This document shows, piece after piece, positions 57,140 to 64,000 of a DNA stretch of 64,000 nucleotides; positions within the stretch are counted from its first letter, which is position 1, and each line of letters starts with the position of its first letter. The position numbers and the translations under genes are program-made. The notes below the pieces were generated by a model, which was given only the letters and a program-made list of their open reading frames with translations, was not told where the DNA came from and did no database searches. The stretch spans positions 4,532,007 through 4,596,006 of the forward strand of contig NZ_NIST01000001.1 in the NCBI RefSeq assembly GCF_002335745.1, in the 5' to 3' direction. The stretch comes from Evansella halocellulosilytica (GTDB taxonomy: Bacteria; Bacillota; Bacilli; Bacillales; Salisediminibacteriaceae).

Positions 57140-57468
57140 AATCATCAAAAAGAATCCAATTATCGCGATTGGATAATCAGATTCATTTGACGCAACTTCT
57201 CTTTGCTTTGGCGCAACTTCTCTTTGCTTTGACGCAACTTCCCTTTGCTTTGGCGCAACTTCTCTTTGCTTTGACGCAACTTCCCTTTGCTTTGACGCAA
57301 CTTCCCTTTGCTTTGACGCAACTTCCCTTTGCTTTGGCGCAACTTCTCTTTGCTTTGACGCAACTTCTCTTTGCTTTGGCGCAACTTCTCTTTGCTTTGA
57401 CGCAACTTCCCTTTGCTTTGACGCAACTTCTCTATTCCCTTTAAAGAGACTTGTTTTATCCCAGCCTC
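57140..57468 (+). mobile_element. IS1182-type right-end remnant carrying a minisatellite
   Basis: AAAAAGAATCCAATTATC...GGATAATCAGATTC (57148-57184) resembles the hairpin in the remnant at 24053-24095. GAGACTTGTTTTATCCCAGCC (57446-57466) resembles the right terminal repeat at 7083-7102. A 21-bp tandem array lies between the two, so the array is inside the remnant. No transposase code is left. Confidence 0.6.
57188..57439. repeat. Minisatellite: 12 tandem copies of a 21-bp unit
   Basis: The unit TGACGCAACTTCTCTTTGCTT repeats every 21 bases from 57188. Variation is confined to TGAC/TGGC and TTCTC/TTCCC; the last copy is degenerate. As 21 is a multiple of three, long frames stay open on both strands (LTQLPFA on plus, KLRQSKE on minus). 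Neither frame has a ribosome binding site or a non-repeat domain, so I treat it as non-coding. Confidence 0.95.
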
Positions 57469-57585
57469 ATAACCCTCCGCAAAAACGCGTTTTTTTATTT
57501 GACTTTGAATGTTTTGAACTAGAAACGTCTGAATTGGTTACAGAATTATTCTTCTTTTTGTCTATTCCTTTTGTTTGCTGATGTT

Positions 57586-57765
57586 TCACCTTTTATCCTC
57601 AGTTCCGGTTTGCTCATTTAAATATTGATTCTCTCCTGGATCGTATGAACCATTCTGTAAATTGAATTCTTCTGTTCCTGGATGAGGTGTTTCATGTTCG
57701 ATTTCCGGAATATCAACTTTTTCAATTTCCGTTTTCTTCTTTTTCTCTTGCTTCTTTTTATCCAT
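57586..57765 (-). CDS. Small charged protein, unknown function
   Basis: A 59-residue hydrophilic protein. It begins MDKKKQEKKKKTEIEKVDIP with a lysine-rich stretch, then a proline- and acid-rich part (EIEHETPHPGTEEFN) and ends in EQTGTEDKR. The ATG at 57765 has GGAGTG at proper spacing. I do not recognise the family; composition is like small spore or disordered proteins. The next small gene (57784-57921) lies 18 bp upstream on the same strand, so they probably form a pair. Confidence 0.65.
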   Translation of the reverse strand: MDKKKQEKKKKTEIEKVDIPEIEHETPHPGTEEFNLQNGSYDPGENQYLNEQTGTEDKR

Positions 57766-57783
57766 AATGGTCACTCCATTCCC

Positions 57784-57921
57784 TTATCCTTTAGAACCTG
57801 GTCCGGTTTTCGGACGGTTATGATTACTTCTTTTATATTGTTCTTTTACATTTGGCAAACTTTCTTCTGGGGTTTGATTGTTCGTCAATGCTGCATTCCT
57901 TTGACTTTTTCGTTTTCTCAT
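57784..57921 (-). CDS. Small basic protein, possible minor spore protein
   Basis: A 45-residue protein beginning MRKRKSQRNAALTNNQTPEE and ending HNRPKTGPGSKG. It is Asn/Gln/Lys-rich and hydrophilic, a composition like minor small acid-soluble spore proteins, but I cannot assign it to a named Ssp family. GAGGAG lies eight bases before the ATG. It is the first gene of a probable pair with the 59-residue gene. Confidence 0.62.
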   Translation of the reverse strand: MRKRKSQRNAALTNNQTPEESLPNVKEQYKRSNHNRPKTGPGSKG

Positions 57922-58009
57922 TCACTTCACTCCTCATACCATTGTTAAAAATAGTTTGCCGGTATCTTCTTTAATTAAAACGAGGGAATCGGTACCAAGA
58001 AGTCAATTA

Positions 58010-58040
58010 AATAAGGGAATGAGCTTTTATACTCATTCCC
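58010..58040 (-). terminator. Terminator of tpx
   Basis: GGGAATGAG/CTCATTCCC (9 bp, exact) with an eight-base loop, followed on the minus strand by TTATTTAATT, lies nine bases after the tpx stop. Confidence 0.88.
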
Positions 58041-58048
58041 TCACTGTA

Positions 58049-58549
58049 TTATTTTGCAGTTTTAGCCGCTTCTAATGCTTTTTCGTAATCAGGGTGTTCA
58101 GTTACCTCTTGTACATATTCAACATATGTGACTTTGTCAGAACTGTCGACGACAAAGATTGAACGGGATAATAACCTTAATTCTTTGATCGCGACACCGT
58201 AGTTTTCACCAAAAGACAGTTCGCGGTGATCTGAAAGAACTTGTACGTTATCGATTCCTTCTGCTGCACACCAACGCTTCTGTGCAAATGGTAAGTCGAC
58301 GCTGATTGTTAGCACTTCAACTCCATCTAATTGAGATGCTTCTTCATTAAAACGTCGAGTTTGTTGCTCACAAACGCCTGTATCGATCGATGGCACAACG
58401 CTAATAAGTCGAACTTTCCCTTTTGTGTCTGCTAATGTTACTTCTGACAAATCATTGGCAAGTACTGTGAAGTCAGGAGCTTGATCACCTACATTCACTT
58501 CATTTCCGACAAGTGTTACTTTGTTTCCTTTAAAAGTTACTTCTGCCAT
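58049..58549 (-). CDS. tpx: Thiol peroxidase
   Basis: A peroxiredoxin that reduces hydrogen and lipid peroxides with thioredoxin. The 166-residue enzyme has the peroxidatic cysteine C60 in [15 protein letters not shown] and the resolving cysteine C94 in [11 protein letters not shown], the Tpx-type atypical two-cysteine pair. Length is normal. It is monocistronic, with a terminator behind it. In B. subtilis tpx lies next to ytfJ as here. Confidence 0.96.
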   Translation of the reverse strand: MAEVTFKGNKVTLVGNEVNVGDQAPDFTVLANDLSEVTLADTKGKVRLISVVPSIDTGVCEQQTRRFNEEASQLDGVEVLTISVDLPFAQKRWCAAEGIDNVQVLSDHRELSFGENYGVAIKELRLLSRSIFVVDSSDKVTYVEYVQEVTEHPDYEKALEAAKTAK

Positions 58550-58802
58550 CTAAGAAATCTCCTCCTCTTTGAATATGGACATACACATTTAAAATACCAC
58601 AACTTTCCTATGTTTAAACAGTAATAACCCTTATAACCTTCCAAAGAATTTTGACAAAAAGGAACCGAGGCTTTAAATATGGTCGTTTAGTGCTAAATGA
58701 TTCATCAGTTATGTTTGGAGCTCCACCGTTCCATTATTTTGTTAAATGAGAAGTTTCGAGGGATTAAACGGATTGTAGTCCTCTCAATATCGTAAACAAA
58801 AT

Positions 58803-58827
58803 AAAAACACCCGGATAAACCGAGTGT
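58803..58827 (-). terminator. Terminator of ytfI-ytfJ
   Basis: ACACTCGG/CCGGGTGT with a five-base loop, followed on the minus strand by TTTTTATT, begins right at the ytfJ stop. Confidence 0.85.
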
Positions 58828-59303
58828 TAGAATTCGAGAGAGTCACCTTGATTTGGGTTTGGTGGCGGTGGTGGTGGCGTTCGCGACTGCTGATTCTTTG
58901 CTGTTGGAGAAGTTTGAATCATTTGCTGAATCTTATCAACAACTTGAGGAGTGAGTTCCATCAGCTTTTCATAAAAATGAGCTTGTTGGTCTAAGTGAAT
59001 CATTTTCACTCCATGAGTTCCAACTACTAAAAAGGCAATCGGTGTAATCGATACTCCTCCACCGCTACCTCCACCAAATGGGTGCTTTTTCTCATTTGAG
59101 TTTGAAGAAGAGTGATTTGTCGTATGCTTCAAAACAAATTCACTACCGCCAGCTGCAAAACCAAAACCTACTTTTGAAACCGGGAGAATAACACTACCAT
59201 CAGGCGTCTCAACAGGGTCGCCGATAATTGTGTTTACGTCAACCATTTCTTTTAAATTTTCCATTGCTGTCTTCATTAAACCTTGAATCGGGTGATCAGA
59301 CAT
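58827..59303 (-). CDS. ytfJ: Spore protein YtfJ (GerW family)
   Basis: A 158-residue protein of the YtfJ/GerW family of spore-associated proteins. It has the conserved N-terminal helix HPIQGLMKTAMENLKEMVD, the central GDPVETPDGSVILPVSKVGFG (shown in part) and FAAGGSEF, a glycine-rich stretch (FGGGSGGGVSITPIAFLV), and a proline-rich tail (RTPPPPPPNPN). The start overlaps ytfI by eight bases, so the pair is co-translated. The exact role, probably in spore formation or germination, is not settled. Confidence 0.92.
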   Translation of the reverse strand: MSDHPIQGLMKTAMENLKEMVDVNTIIGDPVETPDGSVILPVSKVGFGFAAGGSEFVLKHTTNHSSSNSNEKKHPFGGGSGGGVSITPIAFLVVGTHGVKMIHLDQQAHFYEKLMELTPQVVDKIQQMIQTSPTAKNQQSRTPPPPPPNPNQGDSLEF

Positions 59304-59973
59304 TCATATCCCTCCTTGCGTTCCGTACTGGATTTTTCAAAAAAGGTTTGCCTTTTCTCCAATGGCTCAATACCTTTAATCCTGCAAGGATAGCATGTCC
59401 TATTCTATAAGAAACCATGCATTCAAATTGGGTAGCCACCTCGACCTCTTGAAACTTCGGGATTACTTCAATCGATGGGGATACATCTAGCCGGAATAAA
59501 TTTGAGAAAATCCCGATTAGGTTTCCTTTAATTCCCCAAATAATCCCACTAATCGAACCAGTAATTGCCGCATCACCGGTTCCTATTTCTGTATACCAAC
59601 TTAATTTATTTACATTTATTTTTGCCATAAAGTTTCTTACAATTGTATGAAATCCAAATACATGAGTTAAAAAGCGTTGAAATTGTTCAAGATCATAGAT
59701 AAATTCAAACACATTTATTTTTCTCTTTTTCTCATTCTTTTCAGAGTCATTGCCTGTCTCTTCCTTAACTACGAGCGATGGGCTTTCTTTATCGATTGCT
59801 AAAACAGGCACTTTTACGGTGTAACGGATCAATCCAAAAAGGATACGAAATTGAATTATACACTCATCATCTGTCCCGTTATGACTATATTTTATATACG
59901 TAGTCAGCTTCAAAAACGGAATGATGATGAAAATGAACATGATAACAATGACGATGATGACTAGCCAATTCAT
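59296..59973 (-). CDS. ytfI: DUF2953 domain protein YtfI
   Basis: A 225-residue protein with one N-terminal membrane anchor (about 3-22) and a DUF2953 domain (about 28-215; DDECIIQFRILFGLIRYTVKV, TEIGTGDAAITGSISGIIWG). It matches B. subtilis YtfI in position and length. The start has AAGGAGGG. It is the first gene of the ytfI-ytfJ pair and is likely sporulation-related by association. Confidence 0.87.
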   Translation of the reverse strand: MNWLVIIVIVIMFIFIIIPFLKLTTYIKYSHNGTDDECIIQFRILFGLIRYTVKVPVLAIDKESPSLVVKEETGNDSEKNEKKRKINVFEFIYDLEQFQRFLTHVFGFHTIVRNFMAKINVNKLSWYTEIGTGDAAITGSISGIIWGIKGNLIGIFSNLFRLDVSPSIEVIPKFQEVEVATQFECMVSYRIGHAILAGLKVLSHWRKGKPFLKNPVRNARRDMNV

Positions 59974-60083
59974 TTGATAACCCTCCTTATCAAAGTATCG
60001 TCCATTACTTTACAAGACATACAAAATAAAGAAACCATCCATTACCAAGTATTAGTCAATTTAATGAATCGATACAAAAAACC

Positions 60084-60118
60084 TAAAATTTCCAGGTGCC
60101 AGGCACCTGGAAATTTTA
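60084..60118. repeat. REP-like perfect palindrome
   Basis: TAAAATTTCCAGGTGCC, one central A, then the exact reverse complement: two 17-bp arms. The GGTGCC-A-GGCACC core resembles small REP-type palindromes found in many Bacillaceae genomes (from memory). It lies between the minus-strand RDD gene and ytfI and could also act as a terminator for the RDD gene. Confidence 0.75.
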
Positions 60119-60215
60119 TAGGTATGGAAGGAAAGGAAGGGAGGAGGGGAGAAATCGCTTATCAGAAAAAATCGCATGTCATCTTCATTGATAGACATAC
60201 GATTTCAAGAATAGC

Positions 60216-60728
60216 TTAATATTCTGTTTTGATCGTTTTCTTTTTACGTGGTTCCAATATGACTACAGTATCTGCAAAATAATCGTGTAAGCCTTTTTTT
60301 AAAGGGTGAAAAGCAACAATTAAGTAAAGCAGATTCATAAAAAAAAGCGATTGATGGATATATCTTCCAATTACTTCACGAAAGATGACATCTAGCCATG
60401 TAAGCTCCTCTTTTTGTGATAGAACTTTGACGCCAAAGATCATTTTACCGACGGTTTGACGATACAGTTTCGTCATGATCGTAAAATAACCAAAACTGAC
60501 GATCGCTGTCATGATCCCCCCAAACGATAAAATCGTTCCCCAATTTAGTTCATTTAAATTCGTAAACGTTAGAATAGGTGACAAAACGATTCCATTTATA
60601 CTTGCTACAATTAATAGATCAACAATATAGGCCCAAAATCGCATCCAAAAACCTGCAAGTGTATAATGTTGACCTTCTTCTACAACTTGATGATTGGTGC
60701 CTTCTAACGATTCATTATCATAAGTCAT
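60216..60728 (-). CDS. yteJ: RDD family membrane protein
   Basis: A 170-residue membrane protein with RDD-domain features: the conserved R and D in GFWMRFWAYIVDLLIVA, two further hydrophobic segments (about 73-98 and 128-147), and GKMIFGVKVLS. It corresponds to B. subtilis YteJ, next to sppA as here. The ATG at 60728 has GAGGTG six bases upstream and lies 11 bp after sppA. Function is unknown; a role with SppA in membrane stress is plausible. Confidence 0.88.
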   Translation of the reverse strand: MTYDNESLEGTNHQVVEEGQHYTLAGFWMRFWAYIVDLLIVASINGIVLSPILTFTNLNELNWGTILSFGGIMTAIVSFGYFTIMTKLYRQTVGKMIFGVKVLSQKEELTWLDVIFREVIGRYIHQSLFFMNLLYLIVAFHPLKKGLHDYFADTVVILEPRKKKTIKTEY

Positions 60729-60739
60729 CAGCATTCACC

Positions 60740-61741
60740 TCAATTCGTATACAAATACAACAATTGTGGTCCTTGGTTTTGCTGCATCCATTCTTTTATC
60801 CCTATTATCTCAAGCTGATCAGAGAATACGTTTCTTGCCGTAACCGAGAATAAGGATGGTAATCCGAAATGCGATTCATATTCAACAACATCTAAATCTC
60901 CTCTTCCAATATCTTCACGAATCTCATCAAGTACGTCCTCAAAATGTCCTAACCCATCAATTAGACCAGCATCTAATGCTTGAGATCCGCTATAAATCCG
61001 TCCATCAGCAAGTTCATATACTTCATCTCTTGATAAATTTTCACGACCATTGTCAATGACATCGACAAATAATTCATACGATTCGTCGATCAACTCCTGC
61101 AGAATCTCACGCTCATCATCCGTCATTTCACGTGTGACAGACATAATATCTTTGTATGGACCGCTTTTAATCACTTCTTCATGAATCCCAAGATCTTCAG
61201 CTAACTCAGCGATATTAATAGACTGCATGATGACTCCAATTGAACCAGTCAATGTTTGAGGATTAGCATAAATCTTTTCAGCAGGAGTTGCTATGTAATA
61301 TCCTCCACTAGCTGCCATACTTCCCATTGAAATATATACTGGTTTCGAATAATCATCTTGTATGTCAACAATCATATCGTGGATTTCCTGACTTTCAACA
61401 ACACCACCACCCGGAGTATTTACTCGGATAACCACTCCATGGACATTTGGATCCTCAGCAGCATTGTCTAATTTTTTTAGGAAAGTCCTATGATTATAAC
61501 CGGCAGATTGCAACAGTGACGGTGCATCATAATCACTTTGAATGACACCATTTAAATGGATAACAGCAATTTTCCCTTGACCATTGCCTGATTCAATTAC
61601 CTTTTCTTCAAAACCTTGTTCAGGGACTGAGAATAAATCCTCAAAATTAGTTGAAAATACAGTTGTTATTAATGATACTGCACTTCCGGCTAAAAATAAT
61701 ACGGCTGCCGCTAAAACAGCTAACCAACGTTTCGTGTTCAT
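60740..61741 (-). CDS. sppA: Signal peptide peptidase SppA
   Basis: A membrane-bound serine protease that degrades leftover signal peptides and protects against lantibiotics. The 333-residue protein has an N-terminal anchor (about 6-27) and one S49-type domain, as usual for the short Bacillus form. The nucleophile serine is in GSMAASGGYYIATP and the catalytic lysine is likely the one in IKSGPYKDIMS. The start has AGGAGG. It is operonic with the RDD gene and divergent from nadK. Confidence 0.95.
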   Translation of the reverse strand: MNTKRWLAVLAAAVLFLAGSAVSLITTVFSTNFEDLFSVPEQGFEEKVIESGNGQGKIAVIHLNGVIQSDYDAPSLLQSAGYNHRTFLKKLDNAAEDPNVHGVVIRVNTPGGGVVESQEIHDMIVDIQDDYSKPVYISMGSMAASGGYYIATPAEKIYANPQTLTGSIGVIMQSINIAELAEDLGIHEEVIKSGPYKDIMSVTREMTDDEREILQELIDESYELFVDVIDNGRENLSRDEVYELADGRIYSGSQALDAGLIDGLGHFEDVLDEIREDIGRGDLDVVEYESHFGLPSLFSVTARNVFSDQLEIIGIKEWMQQNQGPQLLYLYTN

Positions 61742-61877
61742 ATGTGTACCTCCTTGAAAAATTAAATGTTTGTTATCATCCTTTTTATCGATATTTCACG
61801 ATGCTATGCAGGAAAGAGCGGTAAAAATAGAGAATACATGTTATATAGCTTTATTTTTAACAGAAAGGAAGATGGCC

Positions 61878-62675
61878 ATGACTGACAGAAGAAAAGTATA
61901 CCTCCACTTCAAACCTTCCGAAAAATTAGATTCAAAAATTGAACAGTTGCGAACGCTTGGCAGAAAATATGGCTTCGAGCTAGTTTCAGACGCTAAAGAA
62001 GCAAACATTATTGCCAGTATTGGCGGCGATGGTAGCTTTTTACAAGCAATCCGTAAAACAGATTTCCGTGATGACTGCTTATATGTAGGAATAAATGACG
62101 GTCATCTTGGCTTTTATACCGATTTTAGCCTTGAAGATATGGGCCGCATTGAATATGCCATGCAATCAAATATTGTTGAAGTATTACGATACCCCGTACT
62201 AGAAGTATCGGTTGATGGCATGAAAACATTCCACTGTCTGAATGAATGCTCGATCAGGTCGAATATAATTAAAACGTTCGCTTTAGATGTTTATGTGGAC
62301 GATTTATATTTTGAAACATTCCGTGGAGATGGAATGGTCATCTCGACGCCTACCGGAAGTACTGCCTATAATAAATCATTAAAGGGAGCTGTCGTTGACC
62401 CGCGCTTAAAAGGGATGCAGCTCACCGAAATCGCCTCATTAAATAATAATGAATATCGAACACTAGGATCTCCCCTCCTTTTAAGCGGTGATCGACAGTT
62501 ACTATTAAAAGTCATTCAAGATGGGAACGATCATCCGATTATTGGCGCAGATAACGAAGCGCTCAGTATTCGGCACTGTCATGAGATTGGCATTAAGCTC
62601 GCAAATAAACAAATTAAAACGTTAAAAATGAAAGACAATTCGTTCTTGCATAAAGTGAAGCGAAGTTTTTTATAA
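61878..62675 (+). CDS. nadK: NAD kinase
   Basis: Phosphorylates NAD to NADP. The 265-residue enzyme has the family motifs GGDGSFLQAIR, NECSIRSN, and TPTGSTAYNKSLKGAVVDP. Length and neighbourhood (next to sppA) match the second B. subtilis NAD kinase, PpnKB. The ATG at 61878 (MTDRRKVYLHF) has GGAAG at good spacing; the longer frame reaching to 61770 adds unlike sequence. A terminator follows. Confidence 0.95.
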   Translation: MTDRRKVYLHFKPSEKLDSKIEQLRTLGRKYGFELVSDAKEANIIASIGGDGSFLQAIRKTDFRDDCLYVGINDGHLGFYTDFSLEDMGRIEYAMQSNIVEVLRYPVLEVSVDGMKTFHCLNECSIRSNIIKTFALDVYVDDLYFETFRGDGMVISTPTGSTAYNKSLKGAVVDPRLKGMQLTEIASLNNNEYRTLGSPLLLSGDRQLLLKVIQDGNDHPIIGADNEALSIRHCHEIGIKLANKQIKTLKMKDNSFLHKVKRSFL

Positions 62676-62686
62676 GTTATTTACAG

Positions 62687-62722
62687 AGCAATGCGCAAAA
62701 TTTGTGCATTGCTTTACTTTAT
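62687..62722 (+). terminator. Terminator of nadK
   Basis: AGCAATGCGCAAA and TTTGTGCATTGCT form a 13-bp stem with one G-U pair or mismatch, followed by TTACTTTATT on the plus strand, just after the stop. Confidence 0.82.
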
Positions 62723-62767
62723 TGTTTAGAATGAACACTCACAGACTCCCATTATTCAATTAATGAA

Positions 62768-64000
62768 TTATGTACGATCATACATAATGGTATTATCCAC
62801 AATCGTTTTATTCACTTTCGTTCCAAGCCATTCATCTGGTTCGAGGTCAAATAAATCATTTTCTAAAACCGTAAAATCAGCGACAAACCCTTTTTTTATC
62901 AATCCTCTGTTTCCTTCCTGACAGATTGCCTTCGCACTTCCGATAGTAATTAATTGCAGTGCTTCAAATAATGTAAGCTTTTCTTTTGCTAAATAACCTT
63001 CATGTTGTTCTTCCGGCTTTCTCCTTGTCACAGCTGCATGTATTCCTAACAATGGACTGACAGGTTCAATCGGTGCATCTGATCCCCCTGCACAAATTAG
63101 ATCTGAATCTAACAATGTTTTCCATGCAAATGCATAATTAAGTCGCTCTTCTCCAAGGCGGTCCATGACCCAAGGAAAATCAGAGGCGACAAAACGCGGT
63201 TGAATATCTAAAATGACAGGTAGATTTTTTAAGCGATCAATTAGATCTCGTCTAGCTACTTGCATGTGGATTAAACGATCTCTTTTAAACGGTGGTGCCG
63301 GATGCTTTTCAATCGCTTGAATCGCATATTCTAATGCCAAATCTCCAATAGCATGAATGGCAACAGGCATATCCAGCTTCCGTGCATCGGCAACAATTTT
63401 TTCAAGTGTTGCTAGGTCATGTATCGCTACCCCGCTCGTTTTACGGTCGTCTGCATATGGTTTGCTTAATAATGCTGTACGTCCGCCTAATGCACCGTCA
63501 GCAAAAATTTTCACCGACCCGATATCAATGAATGAGTTGGATGAAAAATCGTCAAGTTTTGAAAAGACTTCTAATGCGACTTCATGATGCACGAGTAAAT
63601 TCGCCCGGAATTTATTTATCTCTCCGTCTATTACTTCATGAAATGTCTTTAACGTCTTAATTGCATCTCCATAATAATTAAGGTCTTCAGTATGTGCTCC
63701 AACAAATCCGTGACGATATAAATCTTCGAGTGATCGTTTTAGTGCCCTTTTAACATAGTCAAATCCTTCTTCAGGTATTAATGCTCTCACAAGTTCTTGT
63801 GCTTGATCGTGTAAATAACCAGTCGGAATGCCATCATTGTCTTTTTCAATTTTTCCACCAGGAGGAGAGATCGTCACTGAATCAATATTTGCCATCGTCA
63901 ACCCTATCGTATTCGTCACTAGTGCATGTCTGCAAACCCTCGTTAACATGACAGGGTGCTCTGTTGTTACTTCATCTAAAACATGGCGATCTGGAACTCT
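62768..64000 (-). CDS. YtcJ-type amidohydrolase, N-terminus beyond window
   Basis: About 410 C-terminal residues of a long amidohydrolase (the B. subtilis YtcJ type has roughly 530). The frame stays open to the right edge, so the gene is partial. Visible parts are VHHEVALEVFSKL, SVKIFADGALGGRTALL with the metal-site lysine region, MPVAIHAIGDLALEYAI with the catalytic H, RLIHMQV, and the C-terminal CAGGSDAPIEPVSPL. The substrate is unknown; family members act on amide or imino bonds. It is convergent with nadK. Confidence 0.88.
   Translation of the reverse strand, partial: RVPDRHVLDEVTTEHPVMLTRVCRHALVTNTIGLTMANIDSVTISPPGGKIEKDNDGIPTGYLHDQAQELVRALIPEEGFDYVKRALKRSLEDLYRHGFVGAHTEDLNYYGDAIKTLKTFHEVIDGEINKFRANLLVHHEVALEVFSKLDDFSSNSFIDIGSVKIFADGALGGRTALLSKPYADDRKTSGVAIHDLATLEKIVADARKLDMPVAIHAIGDLALEYAIQAIEKHPAPPFKRDRLIHMQVARRDLIDRLKNLPVILDIQPRFVASDFPWVMDRLGEERLNYAFAWKTLLDSDLICAGGSDAPIEPVSPLLGIHAAVTRRKPEEQHEGYLAKEKLTLFEALQLITIGSAKAICQEGNRGLIKKGFVADFTVLENDLFDLEPDEWLGTKVNKTIVDNTIMYDRT

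Noticed and set aside
57188-57439. Possible CRISPR array
   Set aside because: The units are directly adjacent with no unique spacers, and no cas genes are nearby.
57112-57444. Plus-strand frame of 110 codons with LTQLPFA repeats, and its minus-strand mirror (57160-57426)
   Set aside because: Both arise from a 21-bp tandem repeat whose length keeps all frames in register. No ribosome binding site or non-repeat domain was seen.

Overview
The window is a chromosomal segment of a low-GC, endospore-forming Bacillaceae. Gene content and order match the thrS-dnaI-dnaB-nrdR-speD-gapB-polA-phoPR-citZ-pyk-pfkA-accAD-dnaE-ackA-sppA region of Bacillus subtilis, and the sporulation-linked genes ytxC, ytaF, ytvI, ytrH, ytrI and ytfJ are present. 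A futalosine-pathway menaquinone gene (mqnC) and the interspersed repeats fit an alkaliphilic Bacillus-like relative, but the species assignment is inference. No rRNA, tRNA, CRISPR array or prophage was seen.

Layout. 1-362: 5' part of a group IIC intron (minus strand) inserted right behind the thrS terminator hairpin. 409-2890: thrS with a threonine T-box leader, split from its ribosome binding site by a dispersed repeat. 3015-4168: a TetR regulator, a small membrane protein and a perfect operator-like palindrome. 4430-7102: mobile-element insertion zone with an IS110-family element (transposase plus candidate bridge RNA), a 46-bp perfect palindrome, and an internally deleted, frameshifted IS1182-family element. 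7197-13187: ytxC, mqnC, dnaI, dnaB, nrdR and a conserved cytosolic protein. 13587-20696: speD, gapB, then the polA-mutM-ytaF-coaE operon. 21225-28360: phoPR, a MaoC-like hydratase and the citZ-icd-mdh TCA cluster. 28762-38358: small membrane proteins, pyk, pfkA, accA, accD, a FadR-like regulator and malic enzyme. 38442-41834: dnaE. 42090-46543: ytrH, ytrI, nrnA, ytpI and ytoI. 47046-57921: lipoprotein, hydrolase, peptidase, SDR, stress, EcsC, ackA and methyltransferase genes, plus several very small genes, separated by repeat-laden gaps. 58049-64000: tpx, ytfJ, ytfI, an RDD protein, sppA, nadK and a truncated ytcJ-type amidohydrolase that runs off the right edge.

Functionally the segment combines central carbon metabolism (gluconeogenic GAPDH, lower glycolysis, first TCA steps, malic enzyme, acetate overflow, malonyl-CoA formation) with DNA replication and repair (dnaB/dnaI loader, DnaE, Pol I, MutM), phosphate sensing and sporulation membrane proteins. 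Most genes lie on the minus strand.

The accessory DNA is the most interesting part: an intron targeted to a terminator, an IS110 element with a structured 5' RNA region, scattered pieces of one IS1182-like family (6064-7102, 23955-24232, 50080-50135, 53050-53216, 57140-57468), a 12-copy 21-bp minisatellite inside one of those pieces, and several perfect palindromes. No clearly new multi-gene system was found. Start codons were chosen by ribosome binding site, so some differ from the longest reading frame.
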